Shown here piece by piece: positions 41,501-50,257 of a stretch of 50,317 nucleotides of DNA. Source of the DNA: JANRIC01 sp033765345. GTDB lineage: Bacteria > Bacteroidota > Bacteroidia > Cytophagales > Microscillaceae. Location of the stretch: contig JANRIC010000260.1 in NCBI GenBank assembly GCA_033765345.1, positions 1 through 50,317 on the forward strand, in the 5' to 3' direction. The translations under genes and the position numbers were made by a program. The notes beneath the pieces were generated by a model. It did not search any database. It saw only the letters and a list, made by a program, of their open reading frames with translations, and had not been told where the DNA came from. The first letter of the stretch is position 1. The number at the start of each line of letters is the position of its first letter.

Positions 41501-43815
41501 AGATCGAGTTTGCTTGTTATAATATCGTAGAATCCTGTCATTATCAATTTCTGATGGGAGTTGATCTCGAATCGCTCCAATCACGCTATACCAAAAACCT
41601 AGAACTCATCCGCCAGCTCAAACAACATTTTCATGTATCGTATCTCACGCCCTGGCTTCAAATGATTCAAAACTTAACCGAAGAAGGCGAAAACCCTACT
41701 TTATTAAAGGGAGAATTCTTTGATGAAACCCAGGAATTAGAGCATTTTATTGAAGATCAGCAACTTACACTTGCCTTTGTCACCCTTCAGGCTAAAACGA
41801 TACTGGCATATCTATTCAAAGATTACGAAAAAGCCTTTGAATATGTACAATTAGCCGAGCAATACAAAGAAGGTGTGACTGGGATGCTCCTTGTACCTGT
41901 ACATAATTTTCTTTATTCTTTGATTTTGATCGCACGTTTTCCAGAGGTTTCTCTCGAGGAAAAACAAGGCTTCCTACGACAAATTGACCTCAATCAAAAA
42001 GACCTCAAACTTTGGGCTTATCACGCCCCTGAAAATCATTTGCACAAATACCAGCTCATCTTGGCTGAAACTATGCGACTCTCCGGCCAAAACACAAAAG
42101 CTATGGATCTCTATGATGCAGCCGCAGAAGGAGCAAAAAAATATAAATTTATCCTGGAAGAAGCCCTCGCAAACGAATTGGCTGCTGAGTTTTATTTCAA
42201 TCAAGGTAAAATTAAAATCGCAGAGACTTATTTGGAAGACTCCTACTATAATTATCAAATATGGGGTGCCAAAGCCAAACTAAAGGATATTCAGAAAAAA
42301 TACGGAAAATTTCTGCGTAACAAACGCCGTGTGTCAGGCTCTTATGCTACTTCATCTACCATTGCCTCTGGAACAAATTCTACCTTCGGACCTAATCTGG
42401 ACATGAACACCATCATCAAGGCTACCCAAGCACTTTCCAGCGAAGTCGTACTCGATAATCTCCTTAAAAAGATGATGCTCATCGTGATTGAGAATGCCGG
42501 AGCTGAAAAAGGCTTATTTATCTTAAATCGAGATAGCAGATGGGTCATCGTAGCAGAAGCCAATGTAAATAACCCCGAAGTAGAATCTATGCAGGAAATC
42601 CCTATCGATGAGGTCAATGGATTGAGTGAACGCCCCAAACTCTCGAGCGAGGTGGTGTATTATGTGATTCGCACCCGCAAAAATGTCGTCATTAGTGATG
42701 CCAGCAGGGATAATGCCATTGTAGGACCCAATTATCTGGAAAAATGCCAACCCAAATCCATTCTCTGCCTACCGATGATTCATAAAAATAAATTGACAGG
42801 TATTCTTTATCTTGAGAATAATCTCACTACTGAGGCCTTTACTCCTGACCGACTCAAAATTCTGGAACTCCTTTCTACCCAAATCAACATTTCTATCGAG
42901 AATGCACTCTTGTATGAAAACTTGGAAGAAAAAGTCAAAGAACGCACCACTGAAGTAGTAAAAGTCAAAGAAATGATTGAGAAAAAAAACCTAGACATCA
43001 CCTCCAGTATTAACTATGCCAAAAGAATTCAAAACGCTAGTTTACCGCAATTATACCGTATTCAGGCTATTCTACCCAAATCTTTTATATTTTTTAAACC
43101 CAGAGATATTGTCAGTGGCGATTTTTACTGGTGTTCTCGCATCGAACCCCAACCAATTTATGAAGAACTTTCCGAAGGAGGGCAGTTCAAAAAAGTACTC
43201 AAAGGCTATGATACCGAAAAATTTGTAATCACTGCCGTAGATTGTACCGGCCACGGTGTACCCGGAGCCTTTATGTCTATGATCGGTAATGACCTCCTGA
43301 ATGGTATTGTGGAGCTAAAAGGAGTTTCAGACCCAGCTAAAATCCTGAAGGAATTGCATATCGGCGTAACCAATGCCTTGAATCAGCAAGAAACCGATAA
43401 TAAAGATGGTATGGATATAGCTCTTTGTGTAATTGATTATGGACGAGCCAAAGTAGAATTCGCTGGTGCCAAAAACCCCTTGGTGTATATCCAAAACAAT
43501 GAACTTTTTTACATCAAAGGTGATAAATTGCCGGTCGGTGGCGCCCAACGAAGCGGTGGACGTACTTTTACCAAACACACCATATCACTCAATGCACCCA
43601 CCAGCTTTTACATATTTTCGGATGGCTACCAAGATCAGTTTGGAGGCGAACACGGACGTAAATTTATGCTCAAACGATTCAAACAAATGCTGCTTGAAAT
43701 CCACGAAAAGCCCATGGAAGAACAAAAAGAAATTATCGAAAAAGCCTTTTATAATTGGATGGGAGACAGCAAACAAATTGATGATGTATTGGTGATTGGT
43801 TTTAGGATTGACTAA
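38542..43815 (+). CDS. Giant Ser/Thr kinase-AAA ATPase-TPR-GAF-SpoIIE phosphatase signalling protein
   Basis: The 1757-residue cytoplasmic protein has, in order: a eukaryote-like Ser/Thr kinase (1-275; Lys32, HKDIDSKN with Asp124, DFG at 142, SPEQ at 170), a predicted AAA-type ATPase (295-700; GYSGVGKS 323-330, FIDDWQWADA ~451), a TPR-like helical region (~750-1250), a GAF domain (~1285-1440), a short coiled coil, and a PP2C/SpoIIE phosphatase (~1495-1757; DFYWC, VDCTGHGVPGAFMSM ~1562, SDGYQDQFGG ~1692, DDVLVIGF). Kinase and phosphatase in one chain suggest a reversible phosphorylation switch controlled by a GAF ligand and ATPase oligomerisation. The kinase Gly loop is degenerate (FEGTNSTVY). 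It has a 47-base gap to the following aminotransferase, so co-transcription is possible. Confidence 0.88.
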   Translation: MLAAEYQLLFEGTNSTVYYQEDNEYQTPVVIKVIRDDQASPSQISSFYNEYEITQNLNLEGTRKVYKKTLYEGKPALIMEYIPGLTLKEYFQKNTLSLKEFLEIALKICQILGEIHQRKIIHKDIDSKNILLSEDKQIKIIDFGIATKLSLKSRNLTNPEKLEGTLAYISPEQTGRMNRVVDHRTDLYSLGVVFYEILTGRLPFDNRDAMELVHAHLALSPMPPAEVNKNIPEIISDIILKLLRKNAEDRYQSAYGLKADLERCLNQLIKQGKITAFELARNDYSGKLQIPQKLYGRQKEIGFLLDAFERSCQGAAELLLITGYSGVGKSALVHEIHKPITERRGFFIEGKFDQFQKNVPYSAFIQAFKSFVNLLLIENVRELEKWKNKILDAVGENAKVITDFIPGLELIIGKPPEVTPLSPTDAQNRFHRVFRNFVNAISKEDHPLVIFIDDWQWADAASMNLLKILLTNQEADYMFMIGAYRGNEISDSHPFMMILEEIKREDVTMNTVELNNLSHDHLNQLISDALQMPEEQVSNLSELIYRKTQGNAFFVNQMLKTLYEDNLLRFDFEHNTWVWDSEQLNGLNITDNVVELMASKIQKLPPKTQNVLKLAACVGNRFDLTILTIVDENSAADAVEVTRKFLEPALMEGLVVPMEDDYRFAHDRIQQAVSSLIPQEEKKHIHLKIGRLLVEHIPESKWDSHIFDITNQWNFGLELLNRDELAFVARLNYLAGQKARDSSAYKAAYNYLQIAIQCLPPDSWDVYYEFTLNIYAEMLEAVFLKGDLVETEKYIHIVKENAQSTLDKMPAFEIEMQYHISRGDQQNALSAGLNVIQMLNIPLAEAPLLIEDIDALANLPDINHKKVEAALQIMDSIITPAWSINPDLFAKITYTMVNLSIEYGNSASACVGYAFYGGLLCGKLKDIESGYKFGKLAVNLLDRYNAKFFKAKVDNLYISTVMHWKEHARATRKPHFEAVQIGLETGEIEFACYNIVESCHYQFLMGVDLESLQSRYTKNLELIRQLKQHFHVSYLTPWLQMIQNLTEEGENPTLLKGEFFDETQELEHFIEDQQLTLAFVTLQAKTILAYLFKDYEKAFEYVQLAEQYKEGVTGMLLVPVHNFLYSLILIARFPEVSLEEKQGFLRQIDLNQKDLKLWAYHAPENHLHKYQLILAETMRLSGQNTKAMDLYDAAAEGAKKYKFILEEALANELAAEFYFNQGKIKIAETYLEDSYYNYQIWGAKAKLKDIQKKYGKFLRNKRRVSGSYATSSTIASGTNSTFGPNLDMNTIIKATQALSSEVVLDNLLKKMMLIVIENAGAEKGLFILNRDSRWVIVAEANVNNPEVESMQEIPIDEVNGLSERPKLSSEVVYYVIRTRKNVVISDASRDNAIVGPNYLEKCQPKSILCLPMIHKNKLTGILYLENNLTTEAFTPDRLKILELLSTQINISIENALLYENLEEKVKERTTEVVKVKEMIEKKNLDITSSINYAKRIQNASLPQLYRIQAILPKSFIFFKPRDIVSGDFYWCSRIEPQPIYEELSEGGQFKKVLKGYDTEKFVITAVDCTGHGVPGAFMSMIGNDLLNGIVELKGVSDPAKILKELHIGVTNALNQQETDNKDGMDIALCVIDYGRAKVEFAGAKNPLVYIQNNELFYIKGDKLPVGGAQRSGGRTFTKHTISLNAPTSFYIFSDGYQDQFGGEHGRKFMLKRFKQMLLEIHEKPMEEQKEIIEKAFYNWMGDSKQIDDVLVIGFRID

Positions 43816-43862
43816 ATTTGACCGTTTCTTGCAAATTCACCAAAACCTTGCTTAAATTACGC

Positions 43863-45032
43863 ATGATTATTCAAAAAGCAGAAAGACTCCAAACCATTTC
43901 AGAATATTATTTTTCAACCAAGCTCCAACAAATTCGCCAAATGCAAATCCAGGGGCTTGAAGTCATCAATCTGGGTATCGGTAGCCCCGACCTGCCCCCT
44001 CCACCTGATGTATTGCAAGAATTACAACGCTCTGCCCAAAAACCCGATGCACATGGGTATCAATCTTATCGAGGACTCCCCGAATTAAGCCAGGCAATCA
44101 GTCGGTTTTATAAAAATACTTTCGGAGTTCGGCTGAACCCAGAAGCTGAAATTCTCCCTCTGATTGGCTCTAAAGAAGGGATTTTTCATATTTCTATGGC
44201 TTTCCTCAATCCTGGAGATACCGTGCTGGTGCCCAATCCGGGCTATCCAGCATACACCGCCGTAAGCAATATGCTCCAGGCGCAAATTGAATATTATGAC
44301 CTTCGTGAAGAGACTCATTGGCGCATTGATTTTGATCAACTCCTCCAAAAAGACCTGCAACGAGTCAAAATTTTGTGGACAAACTACCTGCACATGCCTA
44401 CCGGAACGGACGCAAACTCTGAAGAGTTCGACAAACTCATAGCATTGGCACACAAGTATCGCTTCTTAATCGTCAATGACAATCCGTATAGCCTGATTCT
44501 CAACGATAATCCCAAAAGTATTCTGGAAACTCAAGGCGCTCTTGAAGTAGCTCTTGAACTGAACTCTCTCAGCAAATCGCACAATATGGCTGGCTGGCGA
44601 ATCGGTTGGCTGGCCGGGAAGCAGGAATACATCGATACAGTTCTTCAGGTCAAAAGCAATATGGATTCAGGGATGTTCAAAGCTCTTCAAAAAGCCGCAA
44701 TTACTGCCTTAGATGCTCCCTTGACTTGGTATCAAGAGCTGAATCAAGTTTATGAACAAAGAAGAAAAATAGCCGAAAATCTTATCCAATCACTTGGTTG
44801 TACTTTTGACAATCATCAAAAAGGTTTGTTCCTTTGGGCTAAAATCCCAGATAATATCCAAGATGTCGGCGATTTTTGCGACCGGATTTTAAATCAATAC
44901 CACCTGTTTATTACCCCCGGATTTATCTTCGGCTCACAGGGCAATCGCTATTTACGTGTATCACTCTGCTCTCCTGTTGAAATTTTTGAAAAAGCACTCA
45001 GCCGTATCCTCCAAAAACCTGTATTGAGTTGA
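43863..45032 (+). CDS. Aspartate/aromatic aminotransferase family enzyme
   Basis: The 389-residue class I/II PLP aminotransferase has GIGSPDLPPPP (38-48), GSKEGIFHISMAFLNPGD (102-119) and the PLP lysine Lys238 in LSKSHNMAGWRIGW. The Arg in YLRVSLCSP near the C-terminus should bind the substrate carboxylate. In Bacteroidota this enzyme, next to prephenate dehydrogenase, is taken to transaminate phenylpyruvate or 4-hydroxyphenylpyruvate in Phe/Tyr synthesis; LL-diaminopimelate aminotransferase is a related possibility. I chose ATG at 43863, since a longer frame from 43818 begins outside the domain. It is followed after 104 bases by tyrA. Confidence 0.85.
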   Translation: MIIQKAERLQTISEYYFSTKLQQIRQMQIQGLEVINLGIGSPDLPPPPDVLQELQRSAQKPDAHGYQSYRGLPELSQAISRFYKNTFGVRLNPEAEILPLIGSKEGIFHISMAFLNPGDTVLVPNPGYPAYTAVSNMLQAQIEYYDLREETHWRIDFDQLLQKDLQRVKILWTNYLHMPTGTDANSEEFDKLIALAHKYRFLIVNDNPYSLILNDNPKSILETQGALEVALELNSLSKSHNMAGWRIGWLAGKQEYIDTVLQVKSNMDSGMFKALQKAAITALDAPLTWYQELNQVYEQRRKIAENLIQSLGCTFDNHQKGLFLWAKIPDNIQDVGDFCDRILNQYHLFITPGFIFGSQGNRYLRVSLCSPVEIFEKALSRILQKPVLS

Positions 45033-45136
45033 TTGTTGGTATTTCATAGATTTATACTTCTAAATATCAGCATCTTATGATAGAAATATCCTACATCTAA
45101 AACCTGAAATAACACACGTATAACTTAACAAATTAC

Positions 45137-45982
45137 ATGCAAGCTTGTATCATAGGGCTGGGACTCATCGGCGGGTCGATGGCACTCAGCCTAAAAAAAA
45201 ACGGATTTATCCATCGGGCAGTGGGAGTAGAATTAAACCCAATCCACGCTCAAAAAGCACTTGACTTGGGTTTGGTGGAAGAAGTGGTTTCCCTAGAAGA
45301 AGGAATACAAAACTCCCTGCTCACTATTCTTGCCATCCCGGTAGATAAAGGGGAAGCCCTGATTAGCAAAATTCTTGATCAAATCCCCTCCGAAAGTGTG
45401 GTCACTGATTTGGGTTCTACCAAATACGGTATTTGTAAGGCTGTACAAAATCATCCCCAAAGAGGGCGTTTTGTGGCATCTCATCCTATCGCCGGAACAG
45501 AAAACACAGGCCCAGAAGCTGCTTTTGACTCCCTTTTTGAGGGGAAAATGGGCATCATTTGCGACCCGGAAGTCTCCGACCCGGATGCCTTAGAACTCAT
45601 CAAATCGCTTTACCTAAGCTTGAATATGACCCTGTCTTATATGCCTTCCAAAGATCACGATTTGCACCTGGCTTATGTATCGCATCTTTCACACATTACT
45701 TCTTTTGCGTTGGGGCTTACAGTGTTGGAAGTAGAAAAAGATGAAAAGAATATTTTTACCCTGGCAGGCAGCGGTTTTGCTTCCACAGCTCGCTTGGCTA
45801 AAAGCTCTGCGTCGATGTGGGTTCCTATTCTTTTACAAAATAAAACCCATCTCCTCAAGGTTTTGGATGAATATGTACGATTTATGGAAGATTTTAGAAA
45901 AGGGATTATGGAAGAAGATCATCAGACACTTCAGTCGCTTATCGAGCGTGCCAATGGAATCAGAAGGATTTTGGAAAAGTAG
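45137..45982 (+). CDS. tyrA: Prephenate dehydrogenase
   Basis: The 281-residue cytoplasmic enzyme converts prephenate to 4-hydroxyphenylpyruvate with NAD(P)+, in tyrosine synthesis. GLGLIGGSMA (7-16) is the dinucleotide-binding loop, TDLGSTKYGIC with SHPIAGTENTGPEAA (around 115-130) is the conserved prephenate-binding segment with catalytic His, and YVSHLSHITSFAL matches the C-terminal helical domain. Length is that of the monofunctional enzyme, with no chorismate mutase domain. It is 104 bases downstream of the aminotransferase; the two fit a small aromatic-amino-acid unit. Confidence 0.9.
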   Translation: MQACIIGLGLIGGSMALSLKKNGFIHRAVGVELNPIHAQKALDLGLVEEVVSLEEGIQNSLLTILAIPVDKGEALISKILDQIPSESVVTDLGSTKYGICKAVQNHPQRGRFVASHPIAGTENTGPEAAFDSLFEGKMGIICDPEVSDPDALELIKSLYLSLNMTLSYMPSKDHDLHLAYVSHLSHITSFALGLTVLEVEKDEKNIFTLAGSGFASTARLAKSSASMWVPILLQNKTHLLKVLDEYVRFMEDFRKGIMEEDHQTLQSLIERANGIRRILEK

Positions 45983-46285
45983 TTCCCTCATAAAATAGAA
46001 TATTTTGTTTATCTTAAAATTGTACTGATCTACTCTAAAACAATATTATTTTGTACCATTTTAATTATCTTCTTTTATTTGAATCTATTAAATTATGTTA
46101 ATATTATTTTTTAGGTGATTCATACAAAATCAGAATATTATTTTATTTTGCAACAATATTGCACAAATTATATTTTTTTTGTAACGATGTTGAAAAATAA
46201 AAATTTTATTTTTAATGCTTGCATCAATATAAGTTTTGGTCTATATTCAGAAGCATTTTAATATAATATTAACAAAACATTATTT
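45983..46285. other. AT-rich gene-free stretch upstream of the metalloprotease
   Basis: About 300 AT-rich bases. A short palindromic word TGCAACAATATTGCA occurs at 46149-46163, followed by a T-run; it is too short to call a terminator with confidence. The promoter of the downstream lipoprotein must lie here. No reading frame is seen. Confidence 0.4.
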
Positions 46286-47137
46286 ATGCGCTATTTAAAC
46301 AAAACATTAGCCCTTGTTGCTTTTGCAACTTTATTGATTGTTTCGTCTTGCCAAAACAACGAAGAAGTTGTTTCTGAAGACCAAGTATCTGAAGAAGCCC
46401 TGCAATCTATCCGCAAGCTCGGATTTTCTGATGCAGGTGTCATCAAAACCGATGGCGGTTATATCGTGGAAAATGACATTTTTATCCCCGAAAACCGTCT
46501 GAATGAAGTGCCTTCCGTAAGCATTTTGCTGAGAGCTGGTGACGAAGAGCAGTACCGCACCACCAATGTAGTAAGTACAGGTGGCAATCGCACCGTTACT
46601 GTGTATATCCCCCAAGGAGGAAGTACCGGATTCAGCAGTACTTATGTGGCTGCCTTGGATGAAGCCATTGCCCGCTACAATGCCGAAGGACTAGACCTGA
46701 AATTCCAGCGTGTGACCTCTAGCACCGGTGCCGGTATCACATTCAGCAGATTGTCCCGACGTGATGAAAGACGAGGCGTATTAGGTTCCGCAGGTTTCCC
46801 TTCTAACGGCAACCCCTACAACCAAATTCTTATGAGTGGTGTACTGGAAAGCAGCTACGGATTGAGTGTAAATGGAATCGCTACGATTATCGCACACGAA
46901 ATGGGGCATTGCATCGGTTTCCGCCATACTGACTACTTTAACCGTGCCATTAGCTGCGGTGGTGCAGCCAGCAACGAAGGCGCAAGTACTGTTGGTGCTA
47001 TTCTGATCCCCGGAACTCCCTCTGGTGCTAGTGCAGCAGCAGCTTCTTGGATGCTGGCTTGTACCGATGGTAGCAATCGCCCCTTCAATGCAGACGATAA
47101 AACAGCCCTTGCCTGGATGTACAACGGAAATTTCTAA
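46286..47137 (+). CDS. M57-type zinc metalloprotease lipoprotein
   Basis: The 283-residue protein has a lipoprotein signal (LVAFATLLIVSSC, Cys22). The zinc motif HEMGHCIGFRH at 204-214 has His204, Glu205, His208 and His214, a metzincin-like pattern. It fits the M57 (dual-action HEIGH) family of Bacteroidota metallopeptidases, which are surface lipoproteins. Two Cys pairs may stabilise the protease domain, and SNGNPYNQIL and AISCGGAAS lie near the active site. It should cleave extracellular protein. The gene is followed by a strong terminator and is convergent with the subtilase. Confidence 0.88.
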   Translation: MRYLNKTLALVAFATLLIVSSCQNNEEVVSEDQVSEEALQSIRKLGFSDAGVIKTDGGYIVENDIFIPENRLNEVPSVSILLRAGDEEQYRTTNVVSTGGNRTVTVYIPQGGSTGFSSTYVAALDEAIARYNAEGLDLKFQRVTSSTGAGITFSRLSRRDERRGVLGSAGFPSNGNPYNQILMSGVLESSYGLSVNGIATIIAHEMGHCIGFRHTDYFNRAISCGGAASNEGASTVGAILIPGTPSGASAAAASWMLACTDGSNRPFNADDKTALAWMYNGNF

Positions 47138-47161
47138 AATAAATTTACTGCTTATTTTAAG

Positions 47162-47191
47162 AAACCCGTGGAGTTTTCCACGGGTTTTTTT
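47162..47191. terminator. Strong bidirectional terminator between metalloprotease and subtilase
   Basis: A perfect 11-bp stem AAACCCGTGGA (47162-47172) with TCCACGGGTTT (47177-47187) and a 4-base loop is followed by a T-run. The opposite strand reads GGGTTTCTTAAAAT after the stem. Confidence 0.9.
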
Positions 47192-47214
47192 ATGCAAGAG
47201 ATGTTGCAGACGTT

Positions 47215-49833
47215 TTACTGAATGATTATTTTTTTTACATATAATTGCCCTTTTTGGGTTTTGAGATGTAAAAAATATAGTCCAGGAACCAAACCCTCCG
47301 TTGGAATTTCCTTAGAAACCCCCGATTGGAAAGTATAGGTCTTTTCCAGTTTGCCGTTTGCCTGGAAAATTAGTAACTCAGTAATTGCTTCTGAAGCATC
47401 CAACACGCTCAGTAGTTCATTCCTCAAAACAGGGTTGGGATACACAAAAAACTGATTATCAGGCGTAAAAAAAGCATCTACTGCATTGCTGTACCATTGC
47501 CGCCCTCGAAGATCGCTCAGGGCTACCCGATACAGATTCCGGTTAGGCTGCGGTTGGCGGTCAACCAGCGCAAAGTTCGGACTTTGAGGGGCATTCATTT
47601 GGACAATATCCCGAAATTCACCGTTTTCAAATCTTTGTAGCCTTGCAGAGGCCAGTCCGTAGCTTGTACCTAGGCTTATATCGAGTACAATAGTATCCCG
47701 ACTGATAAACTCCCTCACCAGCACAGCGCGGAAGTAACATTCGGTAGCTTGAAAGGTATAATTAATTGTCAAGCCTTTGGGGTTTTTGCCCTTAAATACG
47801 GGCGCTAGGGCATAATACAAGCCGTATGACTGATTTTTAGGAATGATTATCAATGTATCAGAAACAACCGCATAGGGTTCTAAATATTTCTCGCCCAGAT
47901 TATATACTTCATATTGCTCGATGCCGGGTATTCCCGACCAAAAAAGCAATACTTCATCTTCACAATCAAAACCTACCTGAGGTACAATCGCCTGGCTTAC
48001 TGTAACTACATCCGAATAAAATGCCCAATCATTGCCAGTCAATCTGAATTGTAAAAGAGCCAACGTATCAGGAAAATTCCAGGTGAATTCACCTAAAGAA
48101 GGGTCAGCTATTTCGGCAATACTGCGCCAGATTTGTTCCCCATCGTATTGGTATTCTAGTTTGGCTAAGCCCGAAAAAGCAGCAGGGTTCCAGGTAAGTG
48201 TATATGATTCCCCTCCTTTGATCAAGTCATAAACACCGGGATAAATCCAAAAAGGCTGATTATCAAATTCATACACAATATAAAAATCCTGAATTGAGTC
48301 AGATAAATCATAGCCTTTTACAGAAATCTGATAATTTCCCGATTCAGGTTGATCTAGGGTAATTTGTTCTATGTTGTTCAAATGATCAGCTTTGCGCTGT
48401 GCAGGTTTACGCAGTGAATCCGCATGAGGAAACGTATTTAATACCCAGGGAAACCATTCAGAGCCCGACTGTAGGTCGGTAAGTTGCAAGTCTAAGTCAT
48501 TGATAAGTGCCTTTGGGGCATTGGGGGTGGCTTCGGGGTCATTCCAAACAAGGGTAATTTTGAGCTTTTGAGTGCCGGGAGGCACCTGAATGGAATAACT
48601 TTTTAATTCTCCTTCGCTGATTTGATCTTTGATAAACCTTTCTTCTACCATGCTTCTGACGGCTCCCAGTGCGTCTGCGCTTCCAAAACCATATTCAAAA
48701 TCTACCTCGGGTCTGCCCAGGTCATCGGCACTATTGATCAAAGCCGCTCTGACTAAGGCAGAAGAAGGCAGGGTTTGATATCTATCTCGATAGGCTTGTT
48801 GTACCAGCAGACTGATTCCTGAAACCAGCGCTGCTGATTCTGAGCTTCCAAAACCTCCGTAAGCGGTCAGTTCGGGTTTTATACGCCCGTCGTAAGCAGG
48901 GCCTCGGCTGCTCAAAGGGCTAATTAATTTCTGAGCATCTATTTCGCCGATGCTGAGGGTATTTTTAGACATTTTAAACTGCGCAGTCAGGTTGGCAAAG
49001 CCTGTTATTCCGGCATACGTTCCACTTTCGCTGCTCTTATCCCCTGAATTACCGGAAGAAAAAACGTGCAACAGATGGGCATTTTCCCGTACCTGTTTGT
49101 CGTAGGCTTGGGTCTCCAGTCCGTAATAATTCTCGATGCCAACTCCATAAGAATGGTTCTGCACGGATATACCTTGTGTATTCAACAGAGCGGCATCATC
49201 CGGCAATAGATTCTCGAAGCTGGAACTCAACAGATGAACCTGCCAAGCTACCCCTTTGCCCAAGGGAGAAGAATTCCCTCCGCCACCAATCAAACTGGCC
49301 ATGGTCGTTGCGTGATCGGTAATTTGACTGGGGAAATTTGCCAAGTCCTTTACACGCCCTTTAAAATCAATATCCTGGGGATCAAAAGCCCTTTCTTTGA
49401 TAGAGACGTGTAACCCTGCTCCATGAAGGTCGGGGAAAAGACTATGCACAGCACTAACCGCATTAATCCGAAAACCACCCAAGTCGTTTTCGCTTTCTTC
49501 CAGGGCTGTACGTTGTCCCTGGTCGATAAAATCTATCAAAGGGCAGGATATGAGCTTGGGTAGCAGCTCGATATCAGGCAGATGTATCAGTATCAAGCTG
49601 CTATCCTTGCTGAACCCAAGCATGTCAATGGGTAGGGCGTTTGTCTGCTGCCATTCCAGGAAGGCTGCAACCTGATTCACTCGGATGCGAAGCGATTGGG
49701 TGTTTTTTTGCTGTAAATGGAGGGTGGGAGCAGTTTTTTGAGATAAACGAGAAGGGGATGTTTGGGCGATTAATATGCAAATGTTCAAGCAAATGAGTAT
49801 ACTGGAAATGCTCAGGCTTTGAATAGCTTTCAT
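47215..49833 (-). CDS. S8 (subtilisin-like) protease with T9SS C-terminal sorting domain
   Basis: The 872-residue protein has a signal peptide (ISSILICLNICILIAQ), then a subtilase domain (~135-400), beta-sandwich domains and a T9SS type A sorting domain (~800-872; FVYPNPVLRNELL, GLYFLHLKTQKGQLYVKKI). His174 (TDHATTMASL), oxyanion Asn262 (SSGNSGD) and Ser331 (GSSESAALVSG) align with the subtilase triad. The Asp motif is unusual: VSIKERAFDPQDID (143-156) has Glu or Lys where V-x-D-x-G is normal. This KE..FD..DID pattern recalls a Bacteroidota subgroup, so activity may be retained. It should be exported through the type IX system. It is convergent with the metalloprotease over the shared terminator. 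Confidence 0.85.
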   Translation of the reverse strand: MKAIQSLSISSILICLNICILIAQTSPSRLSQKTAPTLHLQQKNTQSLRIRVNQVAAFLEWQQTNALPIDMLGFSKDSSLILIHLPDIELLPKLISCPLIDFIDQGQRTALEESENDLGGFRINAVSAVHSLFPDLHGAGLHVSIKERAFDPQDIDFKGRVKDLANFPSQITDHATTMASLIGGGGNSSPLGKGVAWQVHLLSSSFENLLPDDAALLNTQGISVQNHSYGVGIENYYGLETQAYDKQVRENAHLLHVFSSGNSGDKSSESGTYAGITGFANLTAQFKMSKNTLSIGEIDAQKLISPLSSRGPAYDGRIKPELTAYGGFGSSESAALVSGISLLVQQAYRDRYQTLPSSALVRAALINSADDLGRPEVDFEYGFGSADALGAVRSMVEERFIKDQISEGELKSYSIQVPPGTQKLKITLVWNDPEATPNAPKALINDLDLQLTDLQSGSEWFPWVLNTFPHADSLRKPAQRKADHLNNIEQITLDQPESGNYQISVKGYDLSDSIQDFYIVYEFDNQPFWIYPGVYDLIKGGESYTLTWNPAAFSGLAKLEYQYDGEQIWRSIAEIADPSLGEFTWNFPDTLALLQFRLTGNDWAFYSDVVTVSQAIVPQVGFDCEDEVLLFWSGIPGIEQYEVYNLGEKYLEPYAVVSDTLIIIPKNQSYGLYYALAPVFKGKNPKGLTINYTFQATECYFRAVLVREFISRDTIVLDISLGTSYGLASARLQRFENGEFRDIVQMNAPQSPNFALVDRQPQPNRNLYRVALSDLRGRQWYSNAVDAFFTPDNQFFVYPNPVLRNELLSVLDASEAITELLIFQANGKLEKTYTFQSGVSKEIPTEGLVPGLYFLHLKTQKGQLYVKKIIIQ

Positions 49834-49980
49834 AGGGATAATTTTGTGAATCTATAGAAAACAGTGCTGTTTAGTAAGGATTAAAATTAATGATTTTTTT
49901 ATTGTTGAAAGAAGATTTCGTACAGAATAAAGTGTAAAATTAAGCCCAAGTTAATTCGAATGCTTTGGCTCTTGTTGAAT

Positions 49981-50105
49981 TATACCCAAATTGAAGTGAT
50001 TTAGGAAATACAAGACCCCTGCGGGGCAAGTTTTCCTGATTGATTAGCTTGATTATTAATGATTTAAAAGCTAAAATCTCGGAAAACCACTTCGGTTTGA
50101 GTATA
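49981..50105 (-). repeat. Dispersed palindromic element, copy D (125 bp)
   Basis: Starts TATACCCAAATTGAAGTG and ends CTTCGGTTTGAGTATA, so it is in opposite orientation to B and C. It has an insertion relative to them around 50005-50030 that includes the hairpin CCCCTGCGGGG. It lies about 150 bases upstream of the subtilase start. Confidence 0.85.
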
Positions 50106-50107
50106 AA

Positions 50108-50257
50108 TACACTAAAACATTGAAGGAATTGCTTGCCGGACTATATATACAGTTTATGGTTGCCGGGGTTAAAAAATATGGTTCTCTGACAAATTTTGTG
50201 GGTGACACATCTTGATTAGACTTGCTATCCACTAAACATTTGAAAGAATTGCTTGCC
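50108..50257. repeat. Two 29-bp direct repeats flanking 90 bases
   Basis: ACACTAAAACATTGAAGG... (50109-50137) and CCACTAAACATTTGAAAG... (50229-50257) are imperfect direct copies, both ending GAATTGCTTGCC. The second runs into the inverted repeat at 50255. No gene is seen between them. Confidence 0.65.

Noticed and set aside
45983..46285. Terminator at TGCAACAATATTGCA (46149-46163)
   Set aside because: A 5-bp AT-rich stem over 160 bases from the tyrA stop is too weak to call.
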